NCBI GenBank assembly: GCA_949123685.1
Contig: CASBHZ010000005.1
Span: 1 to 64,000, forward strand
Reading direction: 5' to 3'
Length of the DNA: 64,000 bases
Source of the DNA: an uncultured Bacteroidales bacterium
GTDB lineage: Bacteria; Bacteroidota; Bacteroidia; Bacteroidales; Muribaculaceae
Below, piece by piece: positions 1 through 8,666 of the stretch; position 1 is the stretch's first letter; every line of letters starts with the position of its first letter. A model generated the notes under the pieces. The model did no database searches. It was given only the letters and a program-made list of their open reading frames with translations, and was not told the DNA's origin. Made by a program: the position numbers and the translations under genes.

Positions 1-47
1 GAGATACTATCGCGTGACTGGAGTTCAGACGTGTGCTCTTCCGATCT
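1..47 (+). other. Illumina adapter left in the assembly
   Basis: Bases 14-47 match the known Illumina TruSeq read-2 adapter (it begins GTGACTGGAGTTCAG and ends CTCTTCCGATCT). They are preceded by an 8-base index-like stretch (6-13) and by GAGAT (1-5), the end of the P7 oligonucleotide. This is therefore sequencing-library DNA, not genome. An apparent GTG start at 31 lies inside it and is not real. The genome begins at about base 48. Confidence 0.97.
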
Positions 48-2199
48 GCGGAATGAATGGGTGCTTCCGAACACGGGATATAAGAAAAATGCAGTGTCGC
101 TTGCCGTAAACTTCAAATTGAACAAGTGGATTTCTCTCACATCTCGCGTGAATTATTATAACAAACGGTCTGACAATATTCCCGTTTCGGGCTATAACCA
201 GAATGGTATAAACTATAAATTATTGTGGCTCAATAATTATGATTCATATAGTTCATATGCCATGGAATATTTCAGCGGACGAATAAAGAATCCCGATATA
301 AAACCTTCACAATATGTCAACCCGTCGGATGAGGACGATGCCATAACCAACCCCTTGTATTACCTTTATGAAGCTACCAACTCAATAAAGAAGAACCGCG
401 TGGTCGGTAATGTGAGCCTTAACATCCGGTTTCCACTCAAAGGGTTGACACTTCAGCTTCGCGGGGCAATGGATATGAACGACGAGTTCCGGACAATGCG
501 CAAGCCTGTCAAGACATTCAGGTATGTGAACGGAGGATACAAGGAGCAGTCGGTGCGTAAGATAGAGACAAATATAGATTTTTTGCTTCGTTACGAAAAC
601 AATGACTGGTTTGACAGGCGTTTGTCGTTCAATGCTTCTTTCGGAGGGAACAGTATGAACCTCAGCGGATATAATCAGTCACTGACGCTGAAGAACCTTG
701 ACATACCGGATATTTTCAATGTCAATAACGCCCCCTCCACATCTGTGCCCGTGCCGATGCAGATTCGGAACCTGAAAGTGGTCAATTCGTTCTATGGTTT
801 CGCATCGCTCGGATGGGATAATACATATTTCCTTGACTTGACAGCCCGTAACGACTGGTCTTCAACTCTTTCCCGTGGTAACTGGTCTTTCTTTTATCCT
901 TCGGTAGCGGCGAGTGTGCTTGTTGACAGGGTGTTGAAACTTCGAGAGAAAGCTCAATGGATCGACATGATGAAAGTGCGTGCATCCTGGGCTAATGTAG
1001 GCAACGACACAAATCCTTATTCGCTGATAGAGGCGTATTCCACTACCAATTATAACGGTTCGTTCGTGCTTCCCGGCACCATGACGAATCCCTTTATAAA
1101 GCCGGAGAATGTGAGAAGCTGGGAGGTGGGACTTGAAATGCGTTTCCTGCTCAATCGCCTCGGTTTCGATGCCGCTTTCTATGATTCATCAACTACTAAC
1201 CAGATTGTGTCGGCAACTGTAGATCCTATCGCCGGAGCTTCGGCGATGCGTATAAACGCCGGAGAGATTCGTAACAGGGGTATTGAGCTGTCGCTCCATG
1301 TAGTGCCTGTACAGACTCGCGATTTCAGTTGGAATATGGATTTCAATTGGGCAAAAAATTGGAACAAGCTTGTGAGCCTGCAGGACGGATGGGATCCTCA
1401 GACCCCTCTCGAAGTGAATACAGGGGCGAGCGTGAAAGGTACTATCGCATGTTATTCATATGTGGGACAGCCGATGAACCAGCTTTACGGGCGTGGCTAT
1501 CAGCGTGCTCCGGCAGATGCCTACTATATTGACGCACAAGGCAACAAGGTGCCTTGTGGTGGGCAGATAATTGTAGGTGAGAACGACGGTTATCCAAAAC
1601 TTACTGAAAATTCGGATGTATATCTCGGACGAGCCACTCCCGAATGGAACGGCGGTTTCACCACAAACTTCAGATACAAGGATTTCACTCTCGGAGCCAC
1701 GTTCACGGCATCTTTCGGTGGTAAATGCTATTCAATAACACATGCCATACTGGCTTACAAAGGGAAGTTGAAAAATTCGCTACCCGGACGTCAGGGAGGT
1801 TTGGTGGTAGAGGGTGTAAATATTGTAGGATATGACGATCAGAATAATCCGATATATCAGAAGAACACCACTGTCACTGAAGCTATCAACGACTATTATT
1901 CACTATATAAATATGTGCGTACCAATGCCGAGGAGAATACTTTCAGCACCTCTTTCTTCAAGCTCAAGGAATTACGTCTTGACTATTCGCTCCCAAAGCG
2001 TTTGTGCAACCGGAGCAAGGTGCTTAGGAACGCTTCCATAGGCGTTTATGCTACCAACGTATTCTGTGCCACCAAATGGCCGCAATTTGATCCCGAAGAG
2101 GCGGGATCGCTTAATGGTACGGACGTATATCGCGGCACTGAGGCGGGGGCTATGCCCATGAGCCGCACTTACGGAGTGAATATAAAACTTGCATTCTAA
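48..2199 (+). CDS. SusC/RagA-type TonB-dependent receptor, C-terminal part (5'-truncated)
   Basis: About 716 residues of the outer-membrane beta-barrel of a SusC-family glycan transporter. The signal peptide, carboxypeptidase-like domain and plug are missing because the contig ends in adapter sequence. Visible SusC features are long amphipathic strands, the stretch DLTARNDWSSTL typical of the barrel, PEWNGGFTTNFRYKDF near the last third, and a C-terminal Phe (NIKLAF) as in barrel proteins inserted by BAM. A SusD gene follows after 22 bases, so the two should form the usual SusC/SusD import complex. The substrate cannot be told from the barrel alone. The truncation is technical, not a mutation. 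Confidence 0.95.
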
Positions 2200-2221
2200 A
2201 CCGATAACCGATTATATTAAG

Positions 2222-3835
2222 ATGAAACTTCTTATTAAAAATATATGGCTCGTTGCCGCTGTCTCCATCATCGCTGTCGGAGTTACCGGCTGCACGGATA
2301 ATTTTGAAGAGATAAACACAGATCCAAATAAGGTGGTAGTCGGTCAGGTTTCTCCATATAATATGTTTGAAAAACTGCTCTATGACGGAGCGAACAACCG
2401 TTGTTACGATACTTGGTATTATGCCGGAGAGATTGTGCAATACACGGCTTCCGTGAGCACGAATGTCCGTATCGGCACTTATACGGATCTTAACAATAAA
2501 TTTTTTGACAGGATATGGAGCCTTTTCTGTAATCATGGAGCCAATGCGGCTCATATGTATTCCTTGGCTGAGAAAGACCGGTCGGAGGCTTGCAAGGCTG
2601 TGGCGTTGACCCTGAAAGTGATGAATATGGAGGAGGTGACGGCAATGTTCGGGGATATACCGTATAGCGAGGCTTTTCAGGCTCGTGTAAACGGGAATGT
2701 AACCCCGGTCTTCGATTCGCAGAAGGAAGTATATATGCAGATGTTTGATGAACTTGAAGCTGCCAACGAGATATATGCGGCTTCCCCTAAATTCACTAAA
2801 GTGGAGATGGACGGCATGTATGGCGGGGATATGGCTAAATGGCGCCGTTTCAATAATTCACTTTATCTGCGCCTGCTTTGCCGCGTGAGCAACCGCGATG
2901 ATGATATGGATGGTTTTGTCTCCGCGAAATTGCAGGAGATTGTAAATGACCCTACCCAATATCCGGTTTTCACTTCAAATGCCGATAATGCAACGGTGAA
3001 ATATACCGGTAGCACCCCTTATGCAAATTATTTCTATAATTCTACTTTCGACTCATATACCAATGTGCGTCAGATGTCGCAAGAGATGGTGAAGCAATTG
3101 GTGGAGACAGACGAGAGCAGTGGAAGCCAGGTGTCAGAGGATCCGAGGGCAAGGGTGTATTTCTATAAGAACACGTCTTCGGGAAATACGGAGCAAAAAT
3201 GGTTCGGGGCGATAGCCGGGGCGAGCCCGTCGCAGATGGACTTGAATCCGTCATACAGGGGAATACTGTGCGCTCCGGTGTTTTGTGACGGCACGGCTCC
3301 ATATACCTTCATGGATTATGCGGAAGTGCAGATGATTTTAGCAGAGATGGCGGTGAAAGGTCTCATAACGGGAGGAGATGTGGCTGCAAAAAAATATTAT
3401 GAAGAATCTCTCCGTGCTTCATGCCGAAGATGGGCGGAACGTCTTGCAAAGGCAACCAAATGGGAAGGAAGTTTCTCGAAAGTGGCGGATATCACCGAAG
3501 AGGAAATTGAAACCTTCATAAGCAGTCCGCTTGCATCGTGGGATTATAATTCCGACAAGCGTAAGTTGATTGGGAATCAGAAGTATATTCTCCTTTTCCA
3601 GAACAGTTATCAGGCATTTTACGAGATCCAGCGGACCGGATATCCCGAGCTTACTATCGGGGAGGGCACGGGAAGCAATAATTATATGTTTCCCACTCGC
3701 ATGAGCTATCCGACCAATACGATAGGAACCAATCCGCATAACGCGGCGGCTGCAATAGCCTGTCAGGGTTGGAAGGAAAACAATATGCGTGAACACATGT
3801 GGTATTCGCTCGTGGCTTCCGGGGCAAGTAAATAA
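2222..3835 (+). CDS. SusD/RagB-family glycan-binding lipoprotein (SusD-like_2 type)
   Basis: 537 residues. The chosen ATG gives a clean lipoprotein signal peptide ending VTGC, with Cys24 as the lipid-anchored residue; an upstream in-frame ATG at 2189 overlaps the susC end and has no signal peptide. After the Cys comes DNFEEINTDPN, typical of the SusD-like_2 subgroup. The middle contains the TPR-like helices expected of SusD, and RRFNNSLYLRLLCR is a recognisable family stretch. The mature protein would sit on the cell surface as the lid over the SusC barrel encoded just upstream. It is probably co-transcribed with its neighbours on both sides. Confidence 0.95.
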   Translation: MKLLIKNIWLVAAVSIIAVGVTGCTDNFEEINTDPNKVVVGQVSPYNMFEKLLYDGANNRCYDTWYYAGEIVQYTASVSTNVRIGTYTDLNNKFFDRIWSLFCNHGANAAHMYSLAEKDRSEACKAVALTLKVMNMEEVTAMFGDIPYSEAFQARVNGNVTPVFDSQKEVYMQMFDELEAANEIYAASPKFTKVEMDGMYGGDMAKWRRFNNSLYLRLLCRVSNRDDDMDGFVSAKLQEIVNDPTQYPVFTSNADNATVKYTGSTPYANYFYNSTFDSYTNVRQMSQEMVKQLVETDESSGSQVSEDPRARVYFYKNTSSGNTEQKWFGAIAGASPSQMDLNPSYRGILCAPVFCDGTAPYTFMDYAEVQMILAEMAVKGLITGGDVAAKKYYEESLRASCRRWAERLAKATKWEGSFSKVADITEEEIETFISSPLASWDYNSDKRKLIGNQKYILLFQNSYQAFYEIQRTGYPELTIGEGTGSNNYMFPTRMSYPTNTIGTNPHNAAAAIACQGWKENNMREHMWYSLVASGASK

Positions 3836-3854
3836 TGATGCAATTAAGAATATT

Positions 3855-5279
3855 ATGATTATAAATTATAAAAGATATCTGAACATTGCCGTGGTGGCGG
3901 TGATGTTTGTCTCGGGAATGGGGCTTACTTCATGCAAGGATGACGAGCCCGTGGGAGACAGGGTTTTCTCTGTTGACGGTCTTGACACGGAAAGTGGTGA
4001 CTGCATACGTATAAACGCTACCCAGGCGGGTAAGGGTTATCATAAAAACAAGGATGGGCTGACAATAACCGCAGCATATTCCTATACTATCCGCACTTCA
4101 TCGCATTGGGAAATATTGCCTAAGGATGAGGACACATCGTGGGTGAGGTTTCTCGCTACGGAAGGTGATGGTGATTCCCGGTTTTTCTTCGGCGTATGGC
4201 CTAATGAAACGTTTGAGAAGCGTGAGGCTAATTTCACTTTGGTTCTTGACGGGGTTGAGCAGCCGCGAACGTTCATTCATATCGAGCAGGAGCCTATGGT
4301 CCCGACTTTCAGTGTGGAGGGTGGCAATCTGCTGACAATCCCCGATGCCGGAGGTGAAGCCGTTATTACCGTGGTCACCAATACTGGAGACGTGGATTTC
4401 GCGGTGGAATATGAGGATTCGGATGACGGAAAATGGCTTCAGTATGATTCGGACACAAGTAGCGGATCTAAGCTTGTGTTCTTTGCGGAGGCAAATACCG
4501 GAGAAGATGAGCGTATGGCTTTTGTGACGGTATCTTCCAAATTGTTCCCGGATATGAAAGCTAAGGTGTCGGTGGTTCAAAACACTTTCGCCCTGGTTAT
4601 GTTCGATGATTTCAACTATCTAAATTACACTTCGTCTACAGATATATGGAACGGCACGGGAGAACGCCCCATAGAGCAATGGGGAAGTTCTGCTGCTGAA
4701 TCATGGACCGGACTTTTCAACGGTGTCCAGACAGCATCACGCGTGTATGGACGCAAGGGATATGTGCTTCTTGGCAACGGGGGCAGGATCGGGACCGTGG
4801 CATCTCCGACATTCTCAAAAATCGGTGAGGAAACGTCAGATGTAAATGTGTCGTTCGACTGTGTGGGTTATGTTTCCGAAAGTGGCACGCGCGATTATAG
4901 CGATCTGTATATAGCCGTATGGGGACCCGGAGAAATTGAAGGAGAGACTGAAAACCTTACTGTCAACTATAAGCAGCTCGGAGGCAGCAAGAATCTTCGT
5001 GTCAAGCATATGGAGATCAAGAATTTCCCGAATCGTCCCATAGGCGTGTTTAATGACGGCTATGATGAATGGGATTCGGAAAACGCACGCATAACTCTGA
5101 GGGTGAATGGTGTTACGGCTGAAACCCGGATTATCCTTATGGGAGGATATTGGGAGAATGCGAGAACTAAAAACACATTCGATAGTCCTGACCCGGTGCA
5201 GAATGGAGTGACTTATCGTCGCAACAACCGCAACAACCGGTTGGGAATAGACAACTTCAAAGTGATAAGAACAATATGA
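3855..5279 (+). CDS. BACON-domain lipoprotein, probable surface glycan-binding protein
   Basis: 474 residues with a lipobox LTSC (Cys27). Two tandem BACON-like immunoglobulin-fold modules can be read, roughly residues 70-145 and 150-245. Each has the Trp-containing SSHWEI/KWLQ strand and closes with an IEQEP or VVQNT strand. The remaining ~230 residues look like a jelly-roll binding module ending LGIDNFKVI. BACON modules in SusCD operons usually act as spacers holding a binding module off the membrane, so this is the likely SusE-position or surface glycan-binding protein of the operon. The gene begins 19 bases after susD, and its stop codon overlaps a possible upstream start of the next gene. 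No catalytic motif was seen. Confidence 0.85.
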   Translation: MIINYKRYLNIAVVAVMFVSGMGLTSCKDDEPVGDRVFSVDGLDTESGDCIRINATQAGKGYHKNKDGLTITAAYSYTIRTSSHWEILPKDEDTSWVRFLATEGDGDSRFFFGVWPNETFEKREANFTLVLDGVEQPRTFIHIEQEPMVPTFSVEGGNLLTIPDAGGEAVITVVTNTGDVDFAVEYEDSDDGKWLQYDSDTSSGSKLVFFAEANTGEDERMAFVTVSSKLFPDMKAKVSVVQNTFALVMFDDFNYLNYTSSTDIWNGTGERPIEQWGSSAAESWTGLFNGVQTASRVYGRKGYVLLGNGGRIGTVASPTFSKIGEETSDVNVSFDCVGYVSESGTRDYSDLYIAVWGPGEIEGETENLTVNYKQLGGSKNLRVKHMEIKNFPNRPIGVFNDGYDEWDSENARITLRVNGVTAETRIILMGGYWENARTKNTFDSPDPVQNGVTYRRNNRNNRLGIDNFKVIRTI

Positions 5280-5299
5280 ACTTAAGTAAGTATATAATT

Positions 5300-6886
5300 A
5301 TGAAAAAAACTATCTTGGCATTATGTTGCATTGTGGCAACAATTGTACCGTCAGGTGCGAAAACGGTGACTTTTAAATCGGAACTGAGTTCTTACCAGCC
5401 GGAGGATCCGGCTGAAGAAGTGGTTACGATTCCGGTGACATGGACAGGCAGAACCCTATATTGCGATGCGATTAACCTCTTTATCGGCGGAGGTTCCAAA
5501 TATTCCGCACAGGGTGGATTATATGTTGCGAATACGGGAACTGAGAAGAAAAATGTTGCTAAATCCACGGGTAATCTATATCTGAGTTTTGTTCCGGCAG
5601 GGGGCGTGACTGTGAAGAAGGTTACAGTGAGGCGGTTCGGCTCTTTCAAGACCCCATTCACGGAAATGACAGATGCTGCAGACGGTATGACTCAGACATG
5701 GGAAGGGGAACTGACCGGTCAGAACGACCTTAAAAGCAACAAGAAATTCTATCTTCAGTATGACGAATCAAATGTTGTGGACGGGGTTGACAAGGTTGAT
5801 CACACGAAAGAACGCACGAGGATAGGATCAATAACTGTTGAATATGAGGGAGAGCCCTCGCGATGCCTTATGCCGCGTGTGAGTGTGGTTGACGATTATA
5901 TCACGAATGAACCTATCGTCCTTACGTGTCCTGAAAAGGGTGCCAAAATCTATTATGCCCTCGGCACTTTCAAATTTGACAATACCGGTAATTCGACAAT
6001 TGCTGACGATGAAGGATTTCAGGAATATGACGGCAGTCCCATAGCATTGTCTCAACCTACGGATTTTGCTGCCTATGCCTATGTTGAAGGAAAAGGTAAA
6101 AGTGGACTCTATTCCCGTTGGTATGTGCCCGGACCGGAAGACAGCAATCATGCAGTATTCAATTTTTCGGATCCCGTTTCGCTCGGTCTCGAGGCAATCA
6201 GCGAACTGTCTGTGAGTGACAAGGAATTTAAGGATAACGGAATAATTTTTGTCAACACAACGACTGCTTCCAAAAAAAATAACGGTCCAAGAATCATGTC
6301 TACGGAGGCATACGGTTTCATGTGGGACATGCGTCATGCCGCTAACAATAACAAGAACAACAACAAGATGAAATTCACCACCGAAAATCCCGAAAACTCT
6401 ATTTGTGCCGTAGTATTGATGGGTAGCACAGTCAAAGGTGTTTTCTCGGCAGCCGTTAATGAGCAGGTGATCGGAGAAGACAGCAAGAAGACTACTGTTG
6501 AATATGTTTTCCCCGACAATGTGAATTATGAGGATGAAACGGCACAGAATCACACTAACAAGATATTCAAGCCGTTCACTTCGGGCAAGGCTGGTGATTA
6601 CGTGGCTGTGTGGAAACAGTCGGAGGATTATGAAGGTGAGGAACCTGCGAACAAGGTTATATTCGATATGTTTAATACGGAAAGTTCATCCAATATCAAT
6701 CAGGTTCATGTCTTCTATTACGGAGACGCACCCCAGACCGGAGGCGTGAATGACATTGTTTCAACAGAGGATAAAGATGCGCCTGTAGAGTTTTACAACC
6801 TGCAAGGCGTTAAGGTCAGTGGCAACGAACCGGGACTCTATATCCGCCGCCAAGGAGGAAAAGCCGTCAAGATCCTTGTAAAGTAG
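5300..6886 (+). CDS. Secreted protein with chitobiase-like module and T9SS-like C-terminus
   Basis: 528 residues. The ATG at 5300 starts a standard signal peptide (MKKTILALCCIVATIVPSGA); an in-frame ATG at 5276 overlaps the previous stop codon and adds eight residues, so it is less likely. Around residues 190-270 the protein has the CHB/HEX C-terminal-like fold signature seen in many Bacteroidales surface proteins (PIVLTCPEKGAKIYYALG). The last ~35 residues (FYNLQGVKV, then GLYIRR and KAVKILVK) resemble a short type A sorting module for type IX secretion. No glycosidase signature is visible. As the last gene of the operon, it probably binds the same glycan as the SusC/SusD pair. Confidence 0.75.
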   Translation: MKKTILALCCIVATIVPSGAKTVTFKSELSSYQPEDPAEEVVTIPVTWTGRTLYCDAINLFIGGGSKYSAQGGLYVANTGTEKKNVAKSTGNLYLSFVPAGGVTVKKVTVRRFGSFKTPFTEMTDAADGMTQTWEGELTGQNDLKSNKKFYLQYDESNVVDGVDKVDHTKERTRIGSITVEYEGEPSRCLMPRVSVVDDYITNEPIVLTCPEKGAKIYYALGTFKFDNTGNSTIADDEGFQEYDGSPIALSQPTDFAAYAYVEGKGKSGLYSRWYVPGPEDSNHAVFNFSDPVSLGLEAISELSVSDKEFKDNGIIFVNTTTASKKNNGPRIMSTEAYGFMWDMRHAANNNKNNNKMKFTTENPENSICAVVLMGSTVKGVFSAAVNEQVIGEDSKKTTVEYVFPDNVNYEDETAQNHTNKIFKPFTSGKAGDYVAVWKQSEDYEGEEPANKVIFDMFNTESSSNINQVHVFYYGDAPQTGGVNDIVSTEDKDAPVEFYNLQGVKVSGNEPGLYIRRQGGKAVKILVK

Positions 6887-6910
6887 AAATAAGATAATAT
6901 AGGATAATCA

Positions 6911-6943
6911 GAACTCCGGGCATCGTCACGATGTCCGGAGTTC
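6911..6943. terminator. Bidirectional hairpin terminator between convergent genes
   Basis: GAACTCCGG (6911-6919) pairs perfectly with CCGGAGTTC (6935-6943). Inside, CATCGT and ACGATG extend the stem, making an almost continuous 33-base palindrome. It lies in the 79-base gap between two gene ends that face each other, where it can stop transcription from both sides. Confidence 0.8.
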
Positions 6944-6965
6944 GGCATAATAATCGATACACTGC

Positions 6966-8648
6966 TTATTGATGTCTTATGATAATCAGGTTTGAAGAGA
7001 CGGGGGATTCGTCTGGAGCGGCACAGGTCTTGTGAAGCTTCGCGGTGTTGTTTTGCCCGAAGTTCACATGCAGGTATGCTCCCGGATCGTAACGGCTGTT
7101 GATCTCTGTCACGAAACCGCTTGTGCCTGTAACGTTTATGGGTGTCTCTCCATCGTTTATAAGTCCGAACCAGGGCGTTGCGGTTTGTCCGCTTTTCACG
7201 ATAACGTTCCAGTTCTTCTCACCGTCGTTGATAAGTTTGACCGTATAGGAATTGTCCCCGCGTCTGTATTCATCATTTACATGCCACTTTAGCTTCAATG
7301 GCAATTCGAGGTTGTCGCTTCTCACTATCATGTCTGCTTCGTGGTCGGATCCGTCGGAGATAAGGTCTGCTATGACGGAATATTTGTTGCCGCCTTCCGG
7401 TGCTGTCCTTATTTCTGATATCCATTCATTGTCTCCGGATATTTTAACCGATGGCAGCACAGCCCTGTCGCTATATACGGTTGCGATGATGACATCGTTG
7501 AGTTCTGCGTTGTCGGTGTTGGCTCCATAAATTTCGGCGGTGTTGCAGTCCATCCTCATAATGTACTGGCTGTCGCCGGCTACGGATGAATAATCCGGAT
7601 TCTGGTCAACCAATGTAGCTTTCAGCGCGTTCGACGGATTGGATGCCACGGCAGTGGCAATGTCATGGTAGCCACGTGCTGACACGTCGCTTATTGTCAA
7701 TATATAGCGGTGATTGCGGATTATGTTGTAGGGTTTACCCGATGCGTCAACAAGTATTACTTTATAATACCCGCTATCTCCTTTATATGATCCCTTTATG
7801 ATAACCCCCATATAGTCTGTAGTGGTGCAGTTGCGCTCATACACATAGATTGACGGTACCGGTCCCTCTGCCCATGTTTTTGATGCGTTTGCAAAGGTTG
7901 TTCCGGTGGGTCGTCCGGTTGTGGGGGTCGCAGACGGGGCTGCTGTCACGGTGGTGGTAGGCGTAAGGTATCCTTCCGGAGACAAGTTGCATGCAGACAA
8001 TCCTTCAAGAACAAAATCTCCGAGATTGTTTGATGCTGACGCCTCGGCAGTCTTTGCCGTCACGCAAGCTGCGGCACGCAGGAGTTTCACACCTTTCATT
8101 TCTGTGTTCTGCATTATTCCGGAATCCAGAACGATGCGTCCCCACATCACTAATGGTGTGATGTGATCCTGTGTATTCTCAACCGAAGACATCATCGGCA
8201 CTGTCTTCAAGGTGCCTACAACCGATTCGGGAGCACCGACGGTGAGGGAAGAGAAGTCAAGTTTATCGTGATTGGTGTCTTTTTCACGTGCGTTTGCAAC
8301 TATGTGAACTGTGCGTTTTAAATCCACCTGTTCGAAAAGGAACACGATCTTTATGCCATCATCGGAATAGTCTATGTAGTTGGCGGGTAGACGTTCTATG
8401 AACAGCCCGTTCTCGTCAAATACAAGTCCGTCGACAGTCTGGATGTCGGTGTCTATGCCGGGATTCCCATCTTCGGCCCTTGTGAGCGCCTTTTTCTCTT
8501 CTTGCCCCGGAAGGCTTACGGAAATTGTTGCCGACACTTTGTGGCGGTGTTCCGGCGATTCTGTATTGACCGGCACATCGCTACCGCAGGAACTGAGGGT
8601 TCCTGCGGCAAGCGCGGCTAAAGTGAATATTTTAAAGAATAGCTTCAT
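6966..8648 (-). CDS. FimA/Mfa1-like fimbrial lipoprotein (accessory or tip pilin)
   Basis: 560 residues with lipobox LSSC (Cys21) and the motif LTR at residues 55-57. In type V pilins an Arg-specific protease cuts after such an Arg to free the strand-acceptor groove. The N-terminal half carries fimbrillin-like strands (VDGLVFDENGLFIE), and the middle has IIRNHRYILTISDVSARGY, a stretch common to FimA-family fimbrillins. The C-terminal ~200 residues look like extra beta-sandwich modules. It is the last gene of a five-gene operon and starts 18 bases after the upstream gene, so it is probably a minor or tip subunit rather than the main pilin. Lipidated export to the outer membrane followed by assembly is inferred from the family. 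Confidence 0.75.
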   Translation of the reverse strand: MKLFFKIFTLAALAAGTLSSCGSDVPVNTESPEHRHKVSATISVSLPGQEEKKALTRAEDGNPGIDTDIQTVDGLVFDENGLFIERLPANYIDYSDDGIKIVFLFEQVDLKRTVHIVANAREKDTNHDKLDFSSLTVGAPESVVGTLKTVPMMSSVENTQDHITPLVMWGRIVLDSGIMQNTEMKGVKLLRAAACVTAKTAEASASNNLGDFVLEGLSACNLSPEGYLTPTTTVTAAPSATPTTGRPTGTTFANASKTWAEGPVPSIYVYERNCTTTDYMGVIIKGSYKGDSGYYKVILVDASGKPYNIIRNHRYILTISDVSARGYHDIATAVASNPSNALKATLVDQNPDYSSVAGDSQYIMRMDCNTAEIYGANTDNAELNDVIIATVYSDRAVLPSVKISGDNEWISEIRTAPEGGNKYSVIADLISDGSDHEADMIVRSDNLELPLKLKWHVNDEYRRGDNSYTVKLINDGEKNWNVIVKSGQTATPWFGLINDGETPINVTGTSGFVTEINSRYDPGAYLHVNFGQNNTAKLHKTCAAPDESPVSSNLIIIRHQ

Positions 8649-8666
8649 GTTGAAGGTTTTCGTTAC

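Noticed and set aside
31..48. GTG start and six residues of an apparent longer SusC fragment
   Set aside because: These codons are encoded by sequencing adapter, not by the genome.
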